A DNA stretch of 64,000 bases from Chryseobacterium cupriresistens. Lineage in GTDB: Bacteria; Bacteroidota; Bacteroidia; Flavobacteriales; Weeksellaceae. This document shows positions 8,786-16,403 of this stretch, piece by piece. Numbering within the stretch: position 1 is the first letter of the stretch; every line of letters begins with the position of its first letter. Position numbers and translations under genes: made by a program. The DNA is taken from assembly GCF_046614675.1 (NCBI RefSeq), contig NZ_JBKKJT010000002.1, positions 744,001-808,000 of the forward strand. The letters are read 5' to 3'. The notes under the pieces are model-generated. The model saw nothing but the letters and a program-made list of their open reading frames with translations, had not been told where the DNA came from and searched no databases.

Positions 8786-9083
8786 CTAATATTAAAGTTG
8801 TTTACACTTTACAAAACCACAAAAATCACAAAAGATTTCATTTAAAAACATTTGAGTTTACTTAAGTAAGTTTAAAATGAGACTGCACAAAAGCTCACAT
8901 AAGAGATAAACATTTCAACTTCGCTCAACAGGCAAAGATTTTCACAAAGCTTAAGTGGGCTATTATATAAAGTCTGACTCTAAAAAAAATGGAATGTTTA
9001 AAACTTTTGGGTCTTTTGTATTTAAAAATAATGAATATAAAAGTGTAAACAGCTTCATTACTAAAAAAGGACAGGTCAATAAA

Positions 9084-9120
9084 TAAAAATACCCTTCAAA
9101 ATTTTTTTTGAAGAGTATTT
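9084..9120 (-). terminator. Terminator of paralogue 2
   Basis: On the minus strand an AT-rich stem (AAATAC..TTCAAAA with TTTTGAAG.GTATTT) is followed by a T-rich run, 42 bases after the stop codon. Confidence 0.75.
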
Positions 9121-9161
9121 GAAGCTGGATATGTTCCAGATGACTTAGTTATTGGTTACTG

Positions 9162-11093
9162 CTATGGAACGGGAGAAGCAGTTGCCGCTCCGACGCTGCT
9201 GCCTCCAAGATTATAAGTGCCAGTACTCAGATTCGACATTTGTTCATTGGAAATAATCAGTACTCTGATTCCCCACACAAATGAACTGCCTGATGTAGTA
9301 TTTGCATTAGGGACATCTGCATAAATCCTCCAGGTTCCGTTTTGCTGAAAAGTATAGATATCTGGTGCCTGAAAATCAAAAACGGTTGAACCATTACCTT
9401 TAAAGCCTGCATTGATATCACTGTGATTATTGGTGTCAAATCCCACTACAATGGCAGTATATGAAGAAACAGGTATTTTGGTATCGAAGTTAGAGATGAA
9501 ATCTCCGTTCGGGTTTGTAAAAGTATAATATTTAAAATACATTTTTGAAACAGGTCCTATTTTACCCCAGTTCGGTGATGCGCTTGTTCCTCCGTTATAG
9601 TAAATTCCTTCTCCCTGAGGTGACATGGCTGTATTGTTGTTATACACCAGAAGGCCTTTTGCAGGTGCGGGAACAGTACTGGCATCTGATGGAGATGACA
9701 GGGATACTCTTGGCAGTAAGAGTCCTTTATTGGCAGCATTAAGATCCAGCAATGCTGAATTATCCGGACTATTGATTCCTACCCCTACATTCCCGGAAGG
9801 AGTAACTACCACTTTTGCACTATTATTAGCCATCAGGTTCAGATTATTTGAAGTAGTAGTCCCCACATAACCTGCTCCTGCTCCGATATATGTTTTCAGA
9901 TTCACTGTACCATTGGTATGGTTTAAACCAAAACTATTATCAGGGGTGCTGATGGTCAGTTTGGTGTCAGGCGTTGCAGTACCAAGACCTACACGGTCAT
10001 TGGCAGCATCTACAGATAAGGTAGTTCCATCCACAGAAAATGCATTGGTCTGTGTTCCTGTAAAGGCAAGGGTATTGGCTCCCTGGGTAACAGTACGGTT
10101 TCCTGTCAGAGACCCATCCGTGTTATAGATATTGGCAGATGCAGGTGCTGCCGGTAGAGCTTTCCATGTTGCTACTCCGCTGGCATCGGATGTTAACACC
10201 TTATCTGTCCCTTGCGTTCCGTCTACAATTTTCAAAGCCCCGCTTGTTCCTGATTCAATCTGAAGCTTACTAGTAGGATTTGTTGTCCCGATACCAATGT
10301 TTCCGGAAGATTTGATGGTCAGTCTCGGCGCATAATCTGTAGCATTTCTGGTTGAAAATTGTAATCCTGCATAGCTGTTGGCTGCATCACGGTCGATTCC
10401 TGTAATGCTTGCTCCTGATAGTCCTGTTTCAGATGTTGATGGAATGAACCCCAGCTCTGCAAACTGCCCGCCGGTGCTATTTAAATTATAGAGGGTAATA
10501 TTTCTTGAAACTCCTTGTGAACACGGAGCCCCGCAATTTTCAATTCCTGCAGAAATGGTATTGGTTGTAGCTCCCGCACTGTTTTGAACAGACAGGGCAG
10601 AAGCAGGAGCGATGGTACCGATTCCCACTCTGCTGTTTGCAGCATCCACGGAGAAATTTTTCCCATTGACAGAAAAAGCATTGGTTTTTGTCCCTGTGAA
10701 TGCCAGGGTATTGGCTCCCTGCGTTACTGTTCTGTTACCGGTAAGGGTGCCATCTGCATTGTAAATATTAACGGGAGTGCTCAGCTTTGTCCATACAGTA
10801 CCATTGTAATAATAGTAGCCAACGGTATCAATATTCAAAGCGGTACCTGCAGCGGTACCCGTAGCGATATTGTTGACATAGATAAGGGTTGATACCGGAA
10901 CCCCGGTCATACTCTGAGCTTTTTGTCTGTCTACTCTTGGAATAAGTAATCCTTCTACTGTTGTACCGGTACCAGTACTGTTTTTAGCGGTCACATCAAG
11001 TGTTGCAGCGGGGGTTGGGGTATTAATCCCCACCTGTGATTTTGCCAATGAAAAGGTAGCAAGCAATCCTACTACGAATAAATTTTTTTTCAT
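9162..11093 (-). CDS. Secreted repeat protein, paralogue 2
   Basis: 643 residues. It has the same signal peptide type (M-K-K-N-L-F-V-V-G-L-L-A-T-F) and the same Q-V-G-I-N-T-P-T-P-A start as paralogue 1. It carries two L-T-G-N-R-T-V-T-Q-G-A-N-T-L-A-F modules (DNA copies at about 10633-10770 and 9997-10134) and several V-G-I-G-T/L-G-T turns. It also has the D-N-S-A-L-L-D-L...L-L-P-R-V-S-L block shared with paralogue 1 before a different C-terminal domain. The shared core with swapped ends looks like adhesin or fibre diversification; that is inference. A -7 element and an array of five 11-bp repeats lie upstream. Confidence 0.85.
   Translation of the reverse strand: MKKNLFVVGLLATFSLAKSQVGINTPTPAATLDVTAKNSTGTGTTVEGLLIPRVDRQKAQSMTGVPVSTLIYVNNIATGTAAGTALNIDTVGYYYYNGTVWTKLSTPVNIYNADGTLTGNRTVTQGANTLAFTGTKTNAFSVNGKNFSVDAANSRVGIGTIAPASALSVQNSAGATTNTISAGIENCGAPCSQGVSRNITLYNLNSTGGQFAELGFIPSTSETGLSGASITGIDRDAANSYAGLQFSTRNATDYAPRLTIKSSGNIGIGTTNPTSKLQIESGTSGALKIVDGTQGTDKVLTSDASGVATWKALPAAPASANIYNTDGSLTGNRTVTQGANTLAFTGTQTNAFSVDGTTLSVDAANDRVGLGTATPDTKLTISTPDNSFGLNHTNGTVNLKTYIGAGAGYVGTTTSNNLNLMANNSAKVVVTPSGNVGVGINSPDNSALLDLNAANKGLLLPRVSLSSPSDASTVPAPAKGLLVYNNNTAMSPQGEGIYYNGGTSASPNWGKIGPVSKMYFKYYTFTNPNGDFISNFDTKIPVSSYTAIVVGFDTNNHSDINAGFKGNGSTVFDFQAPDIYTFQQNGTWRIYADVPNANTTSGSSFVWGIRVLIISNEQMSNLSTGTYNLGGSSVGAATASPVP
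9997..10134 (-). repeat. Shared module, copy 2 in paralogue 2
   Basis: DNA-level copy of the ~138-bp module also found at 7108-7245 and 10633-10770. The two copies inside this gene are in direct orientation about 640 bases apart. Confidence 0.8.
10633..10770 (-). repeat. Shared module, copy 1 in paralogue 2
   Basis: Direct-repeat partner of 9997-10134. It differs at scattered positions but keeps the coding frame and the G-N-R-T-V-T-Q-G core. Confidence 0.8.
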
Positions 11094-11192
11094 AATATGT
11101 GTTAATTAATAATTTTCTTATATCAACAGTTATAATAGCAGTGAAAATATTACTGAACTTTATCTACGTGCTTTACTTACTGTGATTGGTTG

Positions 11193-11200
11193 CAAAGGTA
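11193..11200 (-). promoter_or_regulatory. -7 element of paralogue 2
   Basis: TACCTTTG on the minus strand matches TAnnTTTG about 100 bases before the start codon. No TTG is found at the usual -33 distance. Instead the last unit of the 11-bp repeat array ends there, as expected of an activator-dependent promoter (inference). Confidence 0.6.
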
Positions 11201-11218
11201 ATGCTTGGTGAAGTTTTA

Positions 11219-11273
11219 AAGTATATTATACGCTTATCATAGATACAACATGGGTATATCATAGGTACATCAT
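11219..11273 (-). promoter_or_regulatory. Array of five 11-bp direct repeats upstream of paralogue 2
   Basis: Reading the minus strand from 11273 gives ATGATGTACCT, ATGATATACCC, ATGTTGTATCT, then the weaker ATGATAAGCGT and ATAATATACTT. That is exactly 5 x 11 bases and ends at the -33 zone of the TACCTTTG promoter. The first three units match the arrays at 8260-8292 and 11668-11700. Confidence 0.7.
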
Positions 11274-11370
11274 TAGTGTATTTTTATTGAAAAAATATAT
11301 GATATAAGGAAAAAATGTTAATAAATTAAACCACATTACAGTGAATTAAAGAGGGAAATACTATCTTTGC
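11266..11370. repeat. 105-bp duplicated block, copy A
   Basis: It aligns with 13766-13870 over its full length with a few small gaps. The best conserved parts are TACATCAT at the left end and CATTAYAGTGAATTAAA near the right. By eye roughly three quarters of positions agree. Copies A and B are in the same orientation, exactly 2500 bases apart, and flank the TPR/HTH regulator gene. Confidence 0.7.
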
Positions 11371-11667
11371 TTTTTGCCCTGGTTGCTTTTATCAGCTTAT
11401 TATAAGAAGTTGTAAATGAAGATTGGTTTAGCAATATAATTTTAAATCATGATTTATAGAGGAGAAATCAAGATAAGGAGGGTGTTATTGATTTAAATTA
11501 ATAAAGAGACAGCTAATGTTATAATAATTTTTACATCTGTTTTATACATCTGTTGATTCTGGTTAGAATTTTTTTTTGCTGTCAGGTGGAAATAGGGTGC
11601 ATTTTCAAGTGGGTGTAGTAAGGATGTATGATTTTTTTGAATCCTTTGTTTATAGGGATTTGAGAAG

Positions 11668-11700
11668 ATGATGTATGTACGATGTATGTTATTATTGTGC
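11668..11700 (+). promoter_or_regulatory. Three 11-bp direct repeats upstream of the TPR/HTH regulator
   Basis: The units ATGATGTATGT, ACGATGTATGT and TATTATTGTGC match the arrays before the two repeat-protein genes. They have the same orientation relative to their gene but lie about 420 bases from its start codon. Self-regulation would be the simplest reading (inference). Confidence 0.55.
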
Positions 11701-12052
11701 ATTTTTTATCACTTTTTTTTAACCTTGTGAAAAATAAGATAGATATGTATATAAGAAAAGTGAATCGCTGATCTCTTTGTGAGATTCCAGACATCCGGAA
11801 CCAATAATAATGTTGAATCATTTCTTTAAAGCAAAAAAGAAAAAAATTGAATTTATTACCGGTAGCAGGTGAAAACGGGAGACAACATATATTTTGATGT
11901 GATTCTCAATCTTGTTATTCGTGTAAATAAAAACAGAGAAAAGATAACATTCAAAAAAGGAGTAATTATACTTTACAGAACAGTAAATTATGATGGATAG
12001 GAAACTTTTGCCTTGTTTCTTGTTTTCTGAATTGGAGAATATTAATCTGATG

Positions 12053-12103
12053 TACTTATCATAATAATTTTATTTGGTCATGATAAGTATTTTTTTATCT
12101 TTA
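12053..12103 (+). promoter_or_regulatory. Promoter with overlapping inverted repeat, TPR/HTH regulator
   Basis: TTTG (12073-12076), 19 bases, TATCTTTA (12096-12103) fits the Bacteroidota promoter pattern, 17 bases before the ATG. A perfect 10-bp inverted repeat, TACTTATCAT (12053-12062) and ATGATAAGTA (12080-12089), brackets the -33 element and would suit a repressor or activator dimer. It could alternatively act as an AT-rich hairpin terminator. Confidence 0.6.
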
Positions 12104-12120
12104 ATCAATAACTCGTTATT

Positions 12121-13596
12121 ATGTTTTTTTTAAAAAAAATAAATAAAATAATTTTATTTTCTTTCATAATATGTTATTCGCAACTATTTTCACAACGATA
12201 TACAGAAAGGAATATTGATACTTTACTGATAAAAACAAATGAAGTACTCCGGACAAGAATATCTGACGATGATCTTATCCGTTGGAACAAAGGAATTATA
12301 AAGGAAGCAATCCGGATTGGCTACCGCGAAGGAGAAGCAATGGGATATGCCAATATTGCCAACCGATATGTATTTGGGGGTAATTTAAAGAAAGGGTTAG
12401 AATATTTAAACAAGGCTGAAGATATATCCGGGAAAAGCAATGATAATTTTCTTTTCGGTAAAATTAATCAGGAGTATGCCCAGGTTTATAGTAAAATGGA
12501 TGTGAGTAAGCTGGCTTTGGAATACAATTCAAAAGCGGTGAATTATGCTTTGAAGCTGAGAAAAGATAACCGTGACTGCCGTCTGTTTTTACACTATGCC
12601 TATTCAACCAGATCTTTTTACATGTACAATGTTGACCGGCCTGACTCTGCTCTTATTTACCTGCATAAAGCTATAAAAATAGAAGCAAATCCTCTCGATA
12701 TATCTAATGTTGCAAGGTACTTTACCATATTTGAGGTGAAACCTGATTCTGCCAGGTATTACTTTCAAAAGGCTTTTATGCTTTTAGAAACCAGGAATTT
12801 TAAACATGACAAATTCCAGAGAGCTGTTGTTTTACAGAATTATGGAATATTTCTGAACAGTCAGGGAAAAAGCAGTGAGGCTATCAACGCAATTAAGGAG
12901 TCAATTGAATTGGCTAAGCAGGTCAACAGACCTAAACTTCTTCTTAACAATTATAAGGAACTGTCTGGACTTTATAAAAATGAAGGAGATGCTGAAAAAG
13001 AAAATGAATATCTGAAAAAGGCAATTTCATTGCAGGACAGCCTTAATGCCAACCAGAATCAGGCTGTAAACCTCTCCATCAACAGACTGAATAAAGATAG
13101 AGAAAACGAAAAAGTTCAGTTTAAAAAACAAAATAATACCACGCTGTGGTATAGTGGTATCGCAATGCTGTTGGTTACTTTAATCACCGTTTACTTTTAT
13201 TTACATGTAAGAAAAAAGAAAAAAAAGCTGGCGGAAAGTCAACAAATAATTTTTGAAATAGGGGAAGAAACAAAAGACCTGAAAAGAAAACTCAGTGAAA
13301 ATTATGAGAATATCATTCAGCTTGCCAGAGAAAAAAAAGCTGATTTTTTTCCTAAATTCCAGGAAGCCTATCCGGAATTATTCAGGGAGTTGCTGAAAAT
13401 AAATCCTAATCTTTCCAAATCGGATTTAACTTTTTGTGCCATGATATGGCTTGGCTTTTCGTCAAAGGAAATTGCTCAGAGTGTCTCTATGGAGCACAGA
13501 TCTGTACAGACAAAAAAGTACAGAATACGGAAAAAACTGAATCTGGAAAGCGAGACAAATCTGTATCTTTTTTTCAGATCTATATTGGAGCCATAG
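12121..13596 (+). CDS. Membrane-anchored TPR protein with C-terminal LuxR-type HTH
   Basis: 491 residues. In order: a signal peptide or first membrane segment (1-25), TPR-like helical repeats (about 60-330), one transmembrane helix (~344-362, L-W-Y-S-G-I-A-M-L-L-V), a basic coiled coil, and a C-terminal helix-turn-helix (~440-480). The HTH reads G-F-S-S-K-E-I-A-Q-S-V-S-M-E-H-R-S-V-Q-T, followed by K-K-Y-R-I-R-K-K-L. This architecture is common in Bacteroidota: periplasmic or outer-face TPRs tied to a cytoplasmic DNA-binding domain with no receiver or kinase. It lies beside the two repeat-protein genes and shares an upstream repeat array with them. A role as their regulator is inferred. Confidence 0.88.
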   Translation: MFFLKKINKIILFSFIICYSQLFSQRYTERNIDTLLIKTNEVLRTRISDDDLIRWNKGIIKEAIRIGYREGEAMGYANIANRYVFGGNLKKGLEYLNKAEDISGKSNDNFLFGKINQEYAQVYSKMDVSKLALEYNSKAVNYALKLRKDNRDCRLFLHYAYSTRSFYMYNVDRPDSALIYLHKAIKIEANPLDISNVARYFTIFEVKPDSARYYFQKAFMLLETRNFKHDKFQRAVVLQNYGIFLNSQGKSSEAINAIKESIELAKQVNRPKLLLNNYKELSGLYKNEGDAEKENEYLKKAISLQDSLNANQNQAVNLSINRLNKDRENEKVQFKKQNNTTLWYSGIAMLLVTLITVYFYLHVRKKKKKLAESQQIIFEIGEETKDLKRKLSENYENIIQLAREKKADFFPKFQEAYPELFRELLKINPNLSKSDLTFCAMIWLGFSSKEIAQSVSMEHRSVQTKKYRIRKKLNLESETNLYLFFRSILEP

Positions 13597-13765
13597 CAGG
13601 TTTGAAAAGAATATCCATGTATCGGCTAATTTGAATAGATAATACAGAACCGGAACAAATCTTTTTGTTTCGGTTTCTTTGTTAATTTTTATCCTGAAAA
13701 GCTATAGAACATCAGAATTTATGATCTGAATTTTATAATCCGTAGTTTTTAGCTAAGGTTTTATA

Positions 13766-13870
13766 TACATCATATGTGCATTTTCATTTGTTTATAAAAT
13801 ACATGATTTTAAAAAATGCCAATGTATTACATCCATTATAGTGAATTAAATAATAAAATATGATGTTTTC
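13766..13870. repeat. 105-bp duplicated block, copy B
   Basis: Partner of 11266-11370 in the same orientation. Copy B lacks the preceding tandem 11-bp array and its TATCTTTG has degenerated to TGATGTTTTC, so it looks like the decayed copy. Confidence 0.7.
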
Positions 13871-14116
13871 TTTTGTTGTTGCTGTAAAAAATATTGACTA
13901 TACATAATGAGTTTATAATTGCTGTTTTGGATAATAAATGAAGGAATGCATGTCAGTTGGGGCTATCCATTTTCCTGTATTTCAATACAATAATTTTAAC
14001 GATAAGAATCATTAATCCAAAAATTGGTTTTGAACCTATTACATAATGGATCGATTAGTAATTCGCCTTATTGTGTGTTTTCAAAAAACAAAAAAAGGCA
14101 CTATGTGTGAGTAGTT

Positions 14117-14136
14117 TTTGTGGGTATACCTACAAA
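14117..14136. promoter_or_regulatory. 20-bp dyad upstream of the racemase gene
   Basis: A palindrome with core GGTATACC and outer arms TTTGT / ACAAA, symmetric except for one base pair. It lies about 180 bases before the racemase start. A regulator binding site is possible; no partner is known. Confidence 0.35.
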
Positions 14137-14315
14137 GTGGCGTATATATGTTGTAGGGTATTATTATGCTTCTCTCTGTTTTTTTCTTAATCTTGGTAAA
14201 AAATAGAAAATGTACTTCCCTATAAATTGCATACGATTATTTTGTAAAGAAGAGGGTGAGATTTCCGGCTTTGCAGTACAAGTACCGGCTGCAGAGAACT
14301 GCAAACAAAACTGTC

Positions 14316-15071
14316 ATGAATAATTATAATCAAAGTTCTTCAGGTTATCCTCTGCACCATCCCACCTTACGGAAATTAGGTCTTGTCGGAGGTCTTTCCT
14401 GGCATTCAACGCTGGAATATTACATGTACCTGAACCAAACCATCAATGATTATTTCGGTAATAATACAAATCCTCCTCTTGTATTAGTAAATCTTGATCA
14501 GTATTCTATGCATCAGTTGCAAAAGTCGGATCATTGGGATATAATTGCAGCAATGCTGATTGAAGCCTGCGATCAATTATATAAAGCCGGAGCCTCTGCA
14601 GCAATGTTTTGTGCTAATACACCCCATAAAGTGTATCATGAAGTGCAACGGCATAGTATGATTCCCATATTGCATATCGGAGATGCGATAGGTACTGCAG
14701 TCCGCAAGAAAGGACTTCGTAAAGTTGGGCTTATTGGGACAGTATTTACCATGGAGGAGCCATTTATTGAGAAAATCCTAAAAGATAAATATGATATTGA
14801 TATAATGGTACCCGACCAAAAGAAAGACAGGGAAAAACTTCATACCATTATACAAAAAGAACTGTCTCTTGGTATTTTAAAGCCTGAAACAAAAAAATAT
14901 ATACTGGATCAGATTGTAATCCTGGAAACGATGGGTGCTGAAGGCATCATATTGGGATGTACAGAATTTCCGATTATTATCGGGGAAAATGATCTGGAGA
15001 TTCCGGTATTCAACACCACATTGCTGCACGCCCAAATGGGAGTAGATTTTATTCTGAGGACTGATTTTTAA
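14316..15071 (+). CDS. Aspartate/glutamate racemase family protein
   Basis: 251 residues from the ATG at 14316. The frame is open 60 bases further up, but that part does not resemble the family. The family start L-G-L-V-G-G-L-S-W-H-S-T is near residue 20. Both catalytic cysteines are present: F-C-A-N-T-P-H near residue 95 and L-G-C-T-E-F-P near 210. Cofactor-independent racemases of this type interconvert L- and D-amino acids using the two Cys as acid and base. The exact substrate is not determined; the Y-Y-M-Y-L-N and N-x-x-Q pattern fits the aspartate branch. It is followed 44 bases later by a secreted hydrolase. Confidence 0.88.
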   Translation: MNNYNQSSSGYPLHHPTLRKLGLVGGLSWHSTLEYYMYLNQTINDYFGNNTNPPLVLVNLDQYSMHQLQKSDHWDIIAAMLIEACDQLYKAGASAAMFCANTPHKVYHEVQRHSMIPILHIGDAIGTAVRKKGLRKVGLIGTVFTMEEPFIEKILKDKYDIDIMVPDQKKDREKLHTIIQKELSLGILKPETKKYILDQIVILETMGAEGIILGCTEFPIIIGENDLEIPVFNTTLLHAQMGVDFILRTDF

Positions 15072-15115
15072 CACTTGTTATAGTGCTTTAATTGTCTAAT
15101 TTAATTTTAAATACT

Positions 15116-16066
15116 ATGGAAAAAAAGACCTCATTATCCACCATGATACTGTTTATTGTGTTATTTTTGGCAAGTTTGTCCGCAAATCTGAAAGCACAAA
15201 AGGTAAATCCTGCTATTGATTTTTCCGGATATAAAAAGATTCAGGTGAAACCCAGTGAAGCTGATCCTTCGGTAAAGAACTGGGACAGTGCACATATTGT
15301 ATTTTATGATAAGGCCATTAAGAATAATAAAGTACTGCTATGGCTCACAGGGACTAAAGGATCAACTGTTCATGTTCCCCAAAGTTTTTTAAAAACAGCA
15401 TTGGAGCAGGGATATAGGGTTATAGCACTTTCTTTTATAAGTACCCCTGGAGTTTCGCAGGTGTGTAAAGGAGATTATTTGAATCAAAATATTGACTGTG
15501 CTGCAGAATTCCGTAGAAAACGTATTTATGGTGATAATACTTTCCTGCCTATTCCGGATCAGTATCAGGATGCCATAATACCTCGCCTGACAAAACTTTT
15601 ACAGTATTTGTCAAAAAATGATAAAGAGGGTGTATGGTCTCAGTATCTTGATCACAACACAGGTAAACCTGTCTGGAGCAAAATCGCTATAGCCGGTCAG
15701 TCTCAGGGGGGAGGAATGGCTGAATTTATTGCCCAGCATGAGTCTGTAGCCAGGATCATCAGCTTTTCAGGGGGGTGGGATTACAGTAATTCCAAAACGA
15801 AAAAAATCGCAGGGTGGTACTCCCAAAAATTAGTAACATCACCTCAAAATGTTTTTGCAACTTATCATGTAAAAGAGGTTGCTTCAACAGAGCTAGCGGA
15901 AATTTGTAAAACACTCCATATCCCAGCAGAGAATGTTTTTGCATTAGATCAGCCTATTGTTCAAAACACAAATATGCGTACTCCTCCTAATCCCTATCAT
16001 GTGGAAGGAATTAAAAATCCTGTGTATCAACCTATCTGGATAAAAATGCTTGGTTCGGGGCTATGA
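15116..16066 (+). CDS. Secreted alpha/beta hydrolase-like protein
   Basis: 316 residues from the ATG at 15116, which begins a good signal peptide (M-E-K-K-T, hydrophobic stretch, A-N-L-K-A-Q). A start 24 bases earlier would weaken the signal. The nucleophile elbow reads I-A-G-Q-S-Q-G-G-G (near residue 194), the G-x-S-x-G pattern of alpha/beta hydrolases. A possible catalytic acid and the final His (N-P-Y-H-V-E-G, near 300) are in the right order. The overall form resembles BPSS1187-type proteins. The substrate is unknown. It likely shares a transcript with the racemase gene and is followed by a terminator. Confidence 0.78.
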   Translation: MEKKTSLSTMILFIVLFLASLSANLKAQKVNPAIDFSGYKKIQVKPSEADPSVKNWDSAHIVFYDKAIKNNKVLLWLTGTKGSTVHVPQSFLKTALEQGYRVIALSFISTPGVSQVCKGDYLNQNIDCAAEFRRKRIYGDNTFLPIPDQYQDAIIPRLTKLLQYLSKNDKEGVWSQYLDHNTGKPVWSKIAIAGQSQGGGMAEFIAQHESVARIISFSGGWDYSNSKTKKIAGWYSQKLVTSPQNVFATYHVKEVASTELAEICKTLHIPAENVFALDQPIVQNTNMRTPPNPYHVEGIKNPVYQPIWIKMLGSGL

Positions 16067-16117
16067 TTTCTAAAAGATCATTTGCTATGATTTAAAGCTA
16101 TAAGTTTAGATATGATA

Positions 16118-16147
16118 AAAACTCTTCCTGCTGGAAGAGTTTTTTAT
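16118..16147 (+). terminator. Terminator after the hydrolase gene
   Basis: AACTCTTCC / GGAAGAGTT stem with a 4-base loop and a T run. Confidence 0.88.
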
Positions 16148-16306
16148 TTAAAGACATAGAATATTAAACTTTCATTGTCTGACGATTCAAGGAAAATTAC
16201 ATACTTGAGTGTTGAAAATATTATTGTAATTATACTGGAGTAAATGTTTAAGTATTACTATTTTATGAAAATTGATTCATGAATTATGAGGAATGGTTTT
16301 AATTTG

Positions 16307-16314
16307 TATATTTG
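16307..16314 (+). promoter_or_regulatory. -7 element before the acyltransferase-like gene
   Basis: TATATTTG matches TAnnTTTG 89 bases before the start codon at 16404. The rest of the gap (16148-16403) shows nothing else. Confidence 0.5.
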
Positions 16315-16403
16315 GTTTTATTTAGAATAAATAAAAATATAATTTAAAGAAATCATTAATGAATACAATTTTGTCCATCTAATCCACATTTTCATTAAAA
16401 ACT

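Larger units (their letters stand above)
8005..9161. other. Long non-coding region between the two repeat-protein genes
   Basis: About 1.16 kb with no credible coding frame on either strand and low GC. It holds the upstream region of paralogue 1 (including three 11-bp direct repeats at 8260-8292), an inverted pair of REP-like units (8711-8785) and the terminator of paralogue 2 (9084-9120). The remainder shows no feature I can name. Confidence 0.7.
11094..12120. other. Long divergent non-coding region
   Basis: About 1.03 kb between paralogue 2 (leftward) and the TPR/HTH gene (rightward). It holds two arrays of 11-bp repeats (11219-11273 and 11668-11700), one copy of a 105-bp duplicated block (11266-11370) and an orphan rightward TATCTTTG (11362-11369). 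It also holds the promoter with inverted repeat at 12053-12103. Two short leftward frames here (11493-11702, 11582-11821) overlap each other and the repeat array, and I do not count them as genes. Confidence 0.7.
13597..14315. other. Non-coding region with duplicated block B
   Basis: About 720 bases without a convincing frame. It contains copy B of the 105-bp block (13766-13870), with a single 11-bp unit ATGATGTATAT on the minus strand at its left end, and a near-perfect 20-bp dyad at 14117-14136. The promoter of the racemase gene must lie in the right part, but I see no exact TAnnTTTG. Confidence 0.65.

Noticed and set aside
7016..10892. Rightward frames opposite the two repeat-protein genes
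   Set aside because: Their similarity to each other only mirrors the repeated modules on the coding strand.
11493..11821. Two overlapping leftward frames of 69 and 79 codons
   Set aside because: They overlap each other in different frames, run through the 11-bp repeat array and have random-looking composition.
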